Source of the DNA: Pseudomonadota bacterium
GTDB lineage: Bacteria; Pseudomonadota; Alphaproteobacteria; Sphingomonadales; SMXR01
Assembly: GCA_022571175.1 (NCBI GenBank)
Contig: JACZYI010000108.1
Span: 1-6,759, forward strand
DNA: 6,759 nucleotides
Reading direction: 5' to 3'
A program made the translations under genes and the position numbers. This document shows, piece by piece, positions 1 through 5,545 of the stretch. Positions within the stretch are counted from its first letter, which is position 1. Each line of letters starts with the position of its first letter. Below the pieces are notes generated by a model, which did not search any database, was not told the DNA's origin, and worked only from the letters and a program-made list of their open reading frames with translations.

Positions 1-1
1 A

Positions 2-703
2 GACGCAGAAATATTTGAAGACGATATCAGCGGTAATTTTGAGGGGGTTGGAATGGAAATTGGAATGCGAGATGGCATGCTTACAGTGATAGCACCTTTG
101 AAGGGCACTCCAGCTGAGCGTGCTGGTATACAGAGCGCGGACCGTATTATTCAAATTGATGACACATCAACTGACGGGATGTCTGTTGATAGAGCAGTGA
201 AGCTTATACGAGGGGAGCGGGGCACAGCAGTAGTTCTTACTATTACGCGGGAAGGTGAAAAAGAGCTGCTTGAAATTGAAATTGTTCGGGACATTATTGA
301 AATTCCAACAATTGGTACTGAATTAAAGAACGGGAGTGGAGCGGGCTTGCAGAAAAACGGGGTGTTTATAATACAGCTTTATAAGTTTTCTGCAATTTCG
401 GCGGGACTGTTCAGAGGGGCCCTGCGAGAGTTTATAGAAACAGGATCAAATAAACTTATTCATGACTTGCGTGGCAACCCGGGCGGTTTTCTTGAAGCAG
501 CGGTTGACATGACAAGCTGGTTCTTACCGACTGGTAAAAGTGTTGTTACGGAAGATTTTGGCGGTAACATAAAACCGCGAGTACATCGTAGTAAGGGATA
601 CAATGTCTTCAATGATTCTCTCAAAATGGTAGTACTTGTAAATCGTGGTTCTGCTTCAGCATCAGAAATTCTTGCAGGAGCTCTGCAAGAGCACGGTATT
701 GCC
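2..703 (+). CDS. S41 carboxy-terminal processing protease, internal fragment (PDZ plus N-terminal part of the catalytic domain)
   Basis: The frame is open from the left edge, so the true start and any signal peptide are missing. The first part (about nt 35-290) is a PDZ domain, with GVGMEIG at the carboxylate-binding loop and TPAERAGI further on. The peptidase core follows, with DLRGNPGG (nt about 464-487) and NRGSASASEILAG (nt 641-679). By family knowledge the second Ser of the SASAS run (nt 656-658) is the nucleophile. Its partner Lys, in an FGKG motif about 25 residues later, is absent because the gene is cut after EHGIA. The frame formally runs on to a stop at 935-937, but the residues after about 703 are antisense to uvrA and are not protease. 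Family members cleave C-terminal tails of exported proteins. Codons ending in A/T are frequent, unlike the rest of the window, and the wording resembles Patescibacteria-type homologues (from memory). The family call is secure; the fragment is very unlikely to be active. Confidence 0.9.
670..703. other. Chimeric junction between S41 protease and uvrA
   Basis: Bases 689-703 (GAGCACGGTATTGCC) read Glu-His-Gly-Ile-Ala in the protease frame on +, as expected after the catalytic Ser. The same bases read Gly-Asn-Thr-Val-Leu in the uvrA frame on -, as expected after the NBD I Walker B. Left of 689 nothing resembles UvrA, and right of about 703 nothing resembles the protease. Base composition changes here too. 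A perfect 8-bp inverted repeat (670-677 with 683-690, loop 678-682) abuts the crossover. Artefactual joining by a short shared sequence is the likeliest cause; a real illegitimate recombination cannot be excluded from sequence alone. Confidence 0.8.
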
Positions 704-2335
704 CAGATCGCGCAAATTCTCGAGCGTTTCCAGCAGCCGCGCGTTATCGCGCTGGTGCAGCCCGATCGAGGGTTCATCCAGAACATAAAGCACCCCGGTC
801 AGCCCCGAGCCGATCTGGGAAGCGAGGCGAATGCGCTGGGACTCACCGCCGGACAAGGTGCGCGATGCACGCGACAGCGTCAGATATTCCAGCCCCACGC
901 TCACCAGGAAGCCGAGCCGCTCGCCCACTTCTTTTAATATTCGCTCGGCGATTTCCTTCTGCTTGCCATTGAGTTTCGCGGGCAGGGCGGCAAACCAGCC
1001 ATGGGCTTCTTTCACCGAGAGTCTGGTAATCTCGCCAATATGCTTGTGGGCAATCCTGACCGCGAGCGTCTCGGGCTTCAGGCGGAACCCCTCGCAGGTC
1101 TCGCAGGTGGTGGCGGTCTGATAGCGCGAGAGCTCCTCCCGCATCCAGTTGGACTCGGTCTCATGCCAACGCCGGTCGATGTTATGCACCACACCCTCAA
1201 ACGGTTTTTTAACCTCATAGCGCCGCCGCCCGTCATCATAGATAAAGGTGACGCTTTCAGACCCGGTGCCAAACAGAACCGCGTCCTGCGCTTTTTTGGA
1301 GAGCAGCCTGAAGGGCTTTTCCATGGAAAATCCCACATGCCCGGCCAGACATTCGAGCGTCTGCACATAATAGCGATTGTCGGACTTGGACCAGGGGTGA
1401 ATGGCGCCCTGGCGGAGCGATTTATTCTTGTCGGGGACCACCAGGTCTGGATCGAAATACATTTTTTTGCCCAGTCCGTCACAGACCGGGCAGGCGCCGT
1501 GCGGGCTGTTGAAGGAGAACAGCCGCGGCTCAATCTCCTCGATGGTGAAGCCCGAGACCGGGCAGGCGAACTTGGCCGAAAACAGCATGCGTTCAGGCTT
1601 GCCTTTTTTGTCTTTAACATCTGCCAGCTCGAGCGCTGCCAGCCCGTCAGCCAAACGGAGAGCGGTTTCCATACTGTCCGCCAGGCGGCCCTCTAGACCG
1701 GGGCGGATCACAATCCGGTCCACCACCACATCAATGTCATGTTTGTATTTTTTGTCCAGTTCCGGCGCATCGGTAATATCATAAAATTCGCCATTGACCT
1801 TCAGCCGCTGAAAACCCTGTTTCATCAAATCGGCAAAATCGCGTTTGAACTCGCCCTTGCGACCGCGCACAATCGGCGCCATCAGATAGGCTCGGGTATT
1901 CTCGGGCAGTTCCATGGCCCGGTCCACCATCTGGCTCACCGACTGGGATTCGATCGGCAGTCCGGTGGCGGGCGAATAAGGAACACCGATGCGCGCCCAA
2001 AGCAGCCGCATATAATCATAAATTTCGGTGACCGTGCCGACCGTGGAGCGCGGATTGCGCGAGGTGGTTTTCTGCTCGATGGAAATGGCGGGCGAGAGCC
2101 CCTCGATATGGTCCACGTCGGGCTTTTGCATCAGTTCCAGAAATTGCCGGGCGTAGGTCGAGAGGCTTTCCACATAGCGCCGCTGGCCCTCGGCGTAAAT
2201 GGTATCAAAGGCGAGCGAGGATTTGCCCGAACCCGAAAGTCCGGTAATCACCACCAGCGCATTCCGCGGGATCACCACATCGATGTTTTTGAGGTTGTGC
2301 TCTCTGGCCCCTCTAATGTCGATATTTTTCAGCAT
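689..2335 (-). CDS. uvrA: UvrA, excinuclease ABC subunit A, N-terminal 549 residues (3' truncated at the junction)
   Basis: UvrA is the ATP-dependent DNA-damage sensor of nucleotide excision repair and works with UvrB. The start at 2335 gives the standard N-terminus (IRGAREHNLKNI), although no strong ribosome site is seen. Walker A GLSGSGKSS is at residues 32-40. It is followed by the YAEGQRRYVESLS and EGLSPAISIEQK blocks, the UvrB-binding/insertion region, a zinc module (C258, C282, C285), a second CxxC (411-414), the ABC signature LSGGESQRIRLA (494-505) and Walker B LYVLDEPSIGLHQRD (516-530). Authentic sequence ends at Leu549; the frame then runs through eight foreign residues to a stop at 662-664. 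Full-length UvrA is about 950 residues, so the NBD I His switch (EHD) and all of NBD II are missing. Ser261 replaces a usual zinc-site Cys (CPVS for CPxC). I recall CPVS in other alphaproteobacterial UvrAs, which would make it a lineage trait. An SOS box lies upstream. Confidence 0.95.
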
Positions 2336-2368
2336 GGCAAAATATTATGACCCTCGGGACGGTTGTTT

Positions 2369-2399
2369 ACCGGAGCGACCCTTTTAGAGCGCTCCCGGT
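2369..2399 (-). other. Hairpin in the uvrA 5' leader
   Basis: ACCGGAGCG (2369-2377) can pair with CGCTCCCGGT (2390-2399), with one bulged base at 2394 and a 12-base loop. It lies between the predicted uvrA promoter and the start codon, 34-64 bases before the ATG. No T-tract follows on -, so it is not a convincing terminator for the upstream gene. An effect on translation or mRNA stability is possible but unproven. Confidence 0.35.
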
Positions 2400-2432
2400 T
2401 TGGACGCAACATCTGGTATTTCATCGCTAATT

Positions 2433-2447
2433 GTTCACTATTTGTTC
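2433..2447 (-). promoter_or_regulatory. LexA-binding SOS box upstream of uvrA
   Basis: The sequence GTTCACTATTTGTTC is an exact match to GTTC-N7-GTTC (GAAC-N7-GAAC on the uvrA strand), the LexA operator described for alphaproteobacteria and unlike the E. coli CTGT-N8-ACAG form. It overlaps the last two bases of a predicted -10 element and covers the expected transcription start, where repressor binding should block initiation. The start codon is about 98 bases downstream. The neighbouring gene ends at 2501 on the same strand, so uvrA is the only plausible target. Confidence 0.82.
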
Positions 2448-2474
2448 TATACCATTGGCGGGCGGGAAATGCAA
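2446..2474 (-). promoter_or_regulatory. Predicted sigma70-type promoter of uvrA
   Basis: On the - strand, TTGCAT (2474-2469) is followed after 17 bases by TATAGA (2451-2446), which is the ideal spacing. Initiation is predicted near 2439-2440, giving a leader of about 105 bases. The -10 matches the consensus well and the -35 only in its TTG. The overlap with the SOS box strengthens the prediction. Confidence 0.6.
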
Positions 2475-2500
2475 AACATGCCGTCAGTCACCAGATATCC

Positions 2501-3718
2501 TTAATCATAAGAATAGATCATATGGGTGACATAGCCGCAGAGATCATACTCGCTGACTGTGATGATACCAGGCGGCGAAGTTCCCTCGGGCACCATCACA
2601 CCGCGAAAGCCCATAGTCTGGATGGTATCCGCGCCCGCATCCAGGAACAGCAAGGTGGTATCGCCGGCGCAGAAACTGTCACCGTAAGCATATTGGCGTA
2701 TGCGAATATTGGCGCTGCTGGCGTTCACAAGGATGCGTTTGTCATAGCTGTCAAAAAGCGCCGCTTCGTATGAGCCGGTCCGGGGGCCCAGGGACAGCGC
2801 CTTCAGTCTGTCGATGTCTATCTCGGAATATCTATTTTCGAAATTGTCAGAATCATATTCCTCAAAAACCGTGCGCCCCTGTTCGCAATTGTCCCTGGTG
2901 GTGCCTGTAAAGAAGCCGCCAAAGGTTATACCCGTGCCAGAGTCGCCAACGATCCGGGGCTCGTCTTCCTCAAATATTTCAGGCGCCAGCGCTGGTAAAT
3001 TTCTAACCGATCCGTCGGCACCAATAAATCTGTCTCCCTCCAGATAATCATATCGGGCAATGGCAAGTGGTTTCTCACTGCCCTCGGCTGAATCGTAAAG
3101 CACCTCCAGATGCATCATTCGGGGCAGCAATGTTTCTTCGTTGGTGATAATGCAATAACCCTCATAAGGGTCTTCGACCTCTATGGCGGCGATGGCCTCT
3201 TCATGGCTGGAGATCATGCCGGACGACCAGAAATAGGCCCCCACACCCCCAATTAGCAGCACGACAATGGGAATGACAATATGGGACAGATCGTCGGCGT
3301 CGGCCGCGCCATAGAGCGAAGCCGGGTCGACCCAGGAGATGTCCTGATAGCCATTATTGTAGAAAAATCGGCCTTCGTCCCGGTCATAATAATAATTCTT
3401 GGGTAGCCAGGCCTCGCCACCTTCCATCCACTGCGACTCTTCGCCCGGGAATTCATAATAATAAAAATTCTCTTTTTCGTCGTAATATATCTCGGGCAGT
3501 TTTTCGCTTCCAGGCTTGCGCCGCCAGGCCATTATCAGAAAAACCAGCACCGCAACCCCGAGTGCCAGCGCATAAGGCAGGTAAATCTCTATGCCCGGCC
3601 CCGTCGGCACGGGTGGCTCAAAGGATGGGATGGGCGTGAGCAAAGTTTCATAGATATCCCAGAAGGGATTATTCTTCTGGATTTCCCCGGCGATGTCTGC
3701 GCTGTCTTCCTGCATCAT
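2501..3718 (-). CDS. Membrane protein with a cytoplasmic aromatic WW-like double repeat and a periplasmic domain, paralogue B
   Basis: I do not recognise this family; 405 residues. Residues 1-45 are probably extracytoplasmic. TM1 spans about 46-65 and is followed by WRRK, which places the next segment in the cytoplasm. That segment (76-135) has two related halves: YYDEKENFYYYEFPGEESQW, and YYYDRDEGRFFYNNG leading to W129-VDP. TM2 spans about 147-165. The remainder (166-405) should be extracytoplasmic and carries Cys at 189, 278, 350 and 394. It is homologous along its length to the next gene upstream (3823-4866): the aromatic module is identical at 31 of 60 aligned positions without gaps (hand count), and GDRF, an LP motif and the last two Cys are shared. 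GGGAG at 3723-3727 (read on -) sits 4 bases from ATG 3718 but 7 from ATG 3715, so translation may begin at the second Met. The last residues (HMIYSYD) show no added tail. Confidence 0.85.
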   Translation of the reverse strand: MMQEDSADIAGEIQKNNPFWDIYETLLTPIPSFEPPVPTGPGIEIYLPYALALGVAVLVFLIMAWRRKPGSEKLPEIYYDEKENFYYYEFPGEESQWMEGGEAWLPKNYYYDRDEGRFFYNNGYQDISWVDPASLYGAADADDLSHIVIPIVVLLIGGVGAYFWSSGMISSHEEAIAAIEVEDPYEGYCIITNEETLLPRMMHLEVLYDSAEGSEKPLAIARYDYLEGDRFIGADGSVRNLPALAPEIFEEDEPRIVGDSGTGITFGGFFTGTTRDNCEQGRTVFEEYDSDNFENRYSEIDIDRLKALSLGPRTGSYEAALFDSYDKRILVNASSANIRIRQYAYGDSFCAGDTTLLFLDAGADTIQTMGFRGVMVPEGTSPPGIITVSEYDLCGYVTHMIYSYD

Positions 3719-3750
3719 GGTACTCCCGGCAACTTTGCACTTTCCAGCAT

Positions 3751-3776
3751 GTCAAGTAACTGTGACCCGAGTCAAG
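3751..3776 (-). repeat. Paired CTTGAC direct repeat with an internal palindrome upstream of paralogue B
   Basis: CTTGAC occurs twice on - (3776-3771 and 3756-3751), exactly 20 bp apart, about two helical turns. The first copy overlaps an imperfect palindrome, TGACTCGGGTCA (3774-3763). The site lies in the 104-bp gap before paralogue B and could be a regulator site or a pair of -35-like elements. No fitting -10 hexamer was found at 16-18 bases from either copy. Confidence 0.3.
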
Positions 3777-3822
3777 ATTGTGATTTTGCCAGTTCGCTTA
3801 TAGATGAGAGTTCAGAAATCAC

Positions 3823-4866
3823 TCAGGAGTCGTCCTCGTCCGTACTCTCTTCTGGAAAATCCTCCGCCATGGCCTCTTGCATTTCCGCCCGGTCGGCTGC
3901 CTGCCTGGCCCACCATTCTGCGTTCACCTCGGCGGCGTATTCGGGCGGGATGGTGTCTGTCTCCGGATCATAGGGTTCAGCGCCAATGCCCAGATAGAGG
4001 ATGGTGGTGCAGCCGGCGTAACTATAGCTGTCAACGCCGCCGGGCGGCTGGCCCGCAGGCCCGCTATAGCCCTGATAGCCGGGCGCCTCCAGCATGACCA
4101 AAAACGGCAGCAGCACAAACACCAGTTGGCCGTCGCCCCCTCCGCCGCACATATAGGCAGTGGTTTCATATTGATAGCGATTATACTGGATCAGCCGGTC
4201 GCTATTATTGATCCAGAGCATTGGCACGGTGCCATAATCGGGGGTGCCATCGGAAAATTCCGGCTGAGGAAATACCGGCAGCGCAATGCTCTCGCCCCCG
4301 GCCGTCATGAAGCGGTCTCCGGGCCTATAGCTGACCACATCGCGTTCGATTTCCACCTGGTCATTCTCATCCAGGCCGATGGTGAGGATTTCCAGTTCAT
4401 GCCTGAGCCCGCGCGGGTCGGGCATGCCATCCTGCACATCGCCGTCAAATATCAGCGCGAAAATGCTGCCCACCACCAGAATTATCAGAGGCCAGCAGCC
4501 AATAGCCGAGCGACCGGCGTTGGTATCCCAGCCGATATTTTCCGGCTCTATCCAGACCGGTTCCTGCTCGCCGTCATTATAGAAAAAGCGGCCTTTTTCC
4601 TCGTCATAATAATAATAACCGGGCAATTGCGGTTCGCCGTCCCGGACCCAGGCGGTCGGCTCGCCCGGATATTCATAATAATAACCATCCTCCTTTTCAT
4701 CATAGGTGAAGATCGGCAGGCGCGCCCACATTTGGCTGGTGCGGCGGCGGCGCATGATGAAAATTGTGATAAAATTGACCAAGGCGAGGGCCAGAACCAC
4801 CCCCCACGGCCAGTAATAATAGGCGAGAGCGAGCATGCTCACATCATGGCTGGCATCAATAATCAA
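3823..4866 (-). CDS. Membrane protein with a cytoplasmic aromatic WW-like double repeat and a periplasmic domain, paralogue A
   Basis: I do not recognise this family; 347 residues. It starts with TTG at 4866. GGAGG (4877-4873 on -) lies 6 bases upstream, whereas the next in-frame ATG (4836) has no ribosome site. TM1 spans about 12-38 and is followed by RRRR, so the following segment should be cytoplasmic. Residues 52-111 hold two related halves: YDEKEDGYYYEYPGEPTAWV, and YYYYDEEKGRFFYNDG leading to VWIEP. TM2 is at about 120-140. Residues 141-347 should be extracytoplasmic, with Cys240 and Cys286 matching Cys350 and Cys394 of paralogue B, and a Tyr/Gly/Pro-rich stretch (261-284) between them. 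Shared motifs include Y-x-x-GDRF, LP, N-x-S and PPG-x-x-x-x-x-Y. The acidic tail (about 328-347) is absent from B. Tandem duplication followed by strong divergence is the simplest history. Confidence 0.85.
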   Translation of the reverse strand: MIIDASHDVSMLALAYYYWPWGVVLALALVNFITIFIMRRRRTSQMWARLPIFTYDEKEDGYYYEYPGEPTAWVRDGEPQLPGYYYYDEEKGRFFYNDGEQEPVWIEPENIGWDTNAGRSAIGCWPLIILVVGSIFALIFDGDVQDGMPDPRGLRHELEILTIGLDENDQVEIERDVVSYRPGDRFMTAGGESIALPVFPQPEFSDGTPDYGTVPMLWINNSDRLIQYNRYQYETTAYMCGGGGDGQLVFVLLPFLVMLEAPGYQGYSGPAGQPPGGVDSYSYAGCTTILYLGIGAEPYDPETDTIPPEYAAEVNAEWWARQAADRAEMQEAMAEDFPEESTDEDDS

Positions 4867-4872
4867 GCTGTG

Positions 4873-4877
4873 CCTCC
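4873..4877 (-). promoter_or_regulatory. Ribosome binding site that fixes a TTG start
   Basis: GGAGG on - is followed by the 6-base spacer CACAGC and then TTG (4866-4864). This is the best Shine-Dalgarno match near the gene and supports a non-ATG start for paralogue A. Confidence 0.7.
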
Positions 4878-4965
4878 GCTAAGCTGGCTTGAACCCTAGC
4901 CCATAATGGCGCGGGCGTCACATCTGGGGGCTGTTATTCCTGCCCCTCACCCTTGGGGGTTTATA

Positions 4966-5008
4966 GTCTTTGGCCGGTTTTTGGTCTTTGGTCGGCTACT
5001 GGTTTTTG
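4966..5008. repeat. Imperfect direct repeat at the 3' end of the small helical-protein gene
   Basis: Read on +, GTCTTTGGCCGG plus TTTTTG (4966-4983) is followed directly by GTCTTTGGTCGG, a 7-base insert and TTTTTG (4984-5008). The repeat straddles the stop codon of the 4996-5358 gene, and the second unit encodes its last residues. It looks like a local duplication. No terminator-like hairpin with a T-tract is evident in this intergenic gap. Confidence 0.5.
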
Positions 5009-5358
5009 GTGGGCTGTTGCACCTGTTCGGACAGCAGGGTTTTTTGCAGCCGGTCATAAAACTTCCAGGCGATATCAGCGGACATGCGGGCGATATCCTC
5101 GGCGCTTTCGGGGTTTTCATCGGCTGACCAGGCCTGGTAGTTTTCCCGCATGAGGCGTTTGCTGCCTTCCAGCACCTCATGGGCGTCGGGCTGGACGCGC
5201 ATCAGGCTCAGATAGAGATTATTCAAAAGCTGGTCCATGGCCCCCACATGGGCGTGCAGCTTTGCCACCTCGCCGCCGATGGTTTTGCCATAATGTTCAA
5301 ACGCCTCCTGGGCGGTCATGCTTCCCTTTGCTGCGCCGCCCTCCGGTTTCTTGGCCAT
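4996..5358 (-). CDS. Small soluble helical protein of unknown function
   Basis: The product is 120 residues, with no signal peptide or membrane segment and no Cys. An ATG also exists at 5376, but GAGAGGAA (5372-5365 on -) lies 6 bases before ATG 5358, so MAKKPEGG is the likely N-terminus. After a flexible Lys/Gly/Ala-rich start, the rest alternates charged and hydrophobic residues in a helix-forming pattern (about 15-110): EAFEHYGKTIGGEVAKLHAH, then LLNNLYLSLMRVQP and DIAWKFYDRLQKTLL. A polar tail (QQPTKNQ) closes it. It may be a helical-bundle cytoplasmic protein. It lies 129 bp upstream of paralogue A on the same strand, so co-transcription is possible, and it is divergent from the exported-protein gene. 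No family is recognised. Confidence 0.72.
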   Translation of the reverse strand: MAKKPEGGAAKGSMTAQEAFEHYGKTIGGEVAKLHAHVGAMDQLLNNLYLSLMRVQPDAHEVLEGSKRLMRENYQAWSADENPESAEDIARMSADIAWKFYDRLQKTLLSEQVQQPTKNQ

Positions 5359-5545
5359 GTGATGTTCCTCTCTCATGTGTGCGATTTCAGTCTGGTTTCT
5401 AAAGGGATTTTTGCGCAGAGGCTAGTGGGGAGTTTTGAGTTGGAACAATCCCCCCCATTCACCTGCCGTTCACCTTGGATTGATTAGGCTGTTGTGGCGT
5501 TTGGAGTTAGGCTCTGATCGTCTTTGATTTATGAGGGGAATTGCC
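5359..5545. other. Divergent intergenic region with expected promoters
   Basis: This 187-bp region separates genes transcribed away from each other, so it should contain a promoter for each. I find no hexamer pair convincing enough to mark. It contains a run of seven C (5450-5456) and the two ribosome sites, GAGAGGAA for the leftward gene and GAGGGG for the rightward one. No second GTTC-N7-GTTC operator is seen here. Confidence 0.5.
5533..5538 (+). promoter_or_regulatory. Ribosome binding site that decides the start of the exported-protein gene
   Basis: GAGGGG lies 7 bases before ATG 5546. An in-frame ATG at 5531 lies in front of this site and has no comparable site of its own, so translation from 5546 is favoured. 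Confidence 0.75.

Noticed and set aside
53..937. A 294-residue ORF suggesting a protease with a novel C-terminal extension
   Set aside because: Residues after about nt 703 are the antisense of uvrA and show no protease features; the extension is a product of the junction. Its ATG at 53 is internal to the PDZ domain.
662..2335. A naturally short, single-ABC UvrA
   Set aside because: The cut falls in mid-domain directly after Walker B, loses the NBD I His switch, and continues into antisense protease sequence, so truncation at a junction is far likelier.
1001..2350. Long + strand ORFs opposite uvrA
   Set aside because: They are reverse-strand shadows of a strongly conserved gene in GC-rich DNA and show no domain motifs or ribosome sites.
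3780..3822. Inverted repeat GTGATTT/AAATCAC as a terminator of paralogue A
   Set aside because: The stem has only 7 A/T-rich pairs with a 29-base loop and no T-tract, too weak to call.
4534..4713. Horizontal transfer of a eukaryotic WW domain
   Set aside because: The spacing of aromatic, Asn and Trp positions differs by one residue from WW, the N-terminal Trp-containing strand is missing, and codon use matches the surrounding gene; convergence is more likely.
3877..4899. A 340-residue + strand ORF opposite paralogue A
   Set aside because: The - strand frame has membrane segments, paralogue conservation and a strong ribosome site; the + frame shows none of these.
4927..4946. GGGGC/GCCCC hairpin after the small helical-protein gene as a terminator
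   Set aside because: The stem has five pairs, a 10-base loop and no T-run on -; it is likely chance in GC-rich spacer.
5450..5456. C7 tract as a phase-variable promoter switch
   Set aside because: Seven C in a GC-rich intergenic region is modest, and no promoter elements of suitable spacing flank it.
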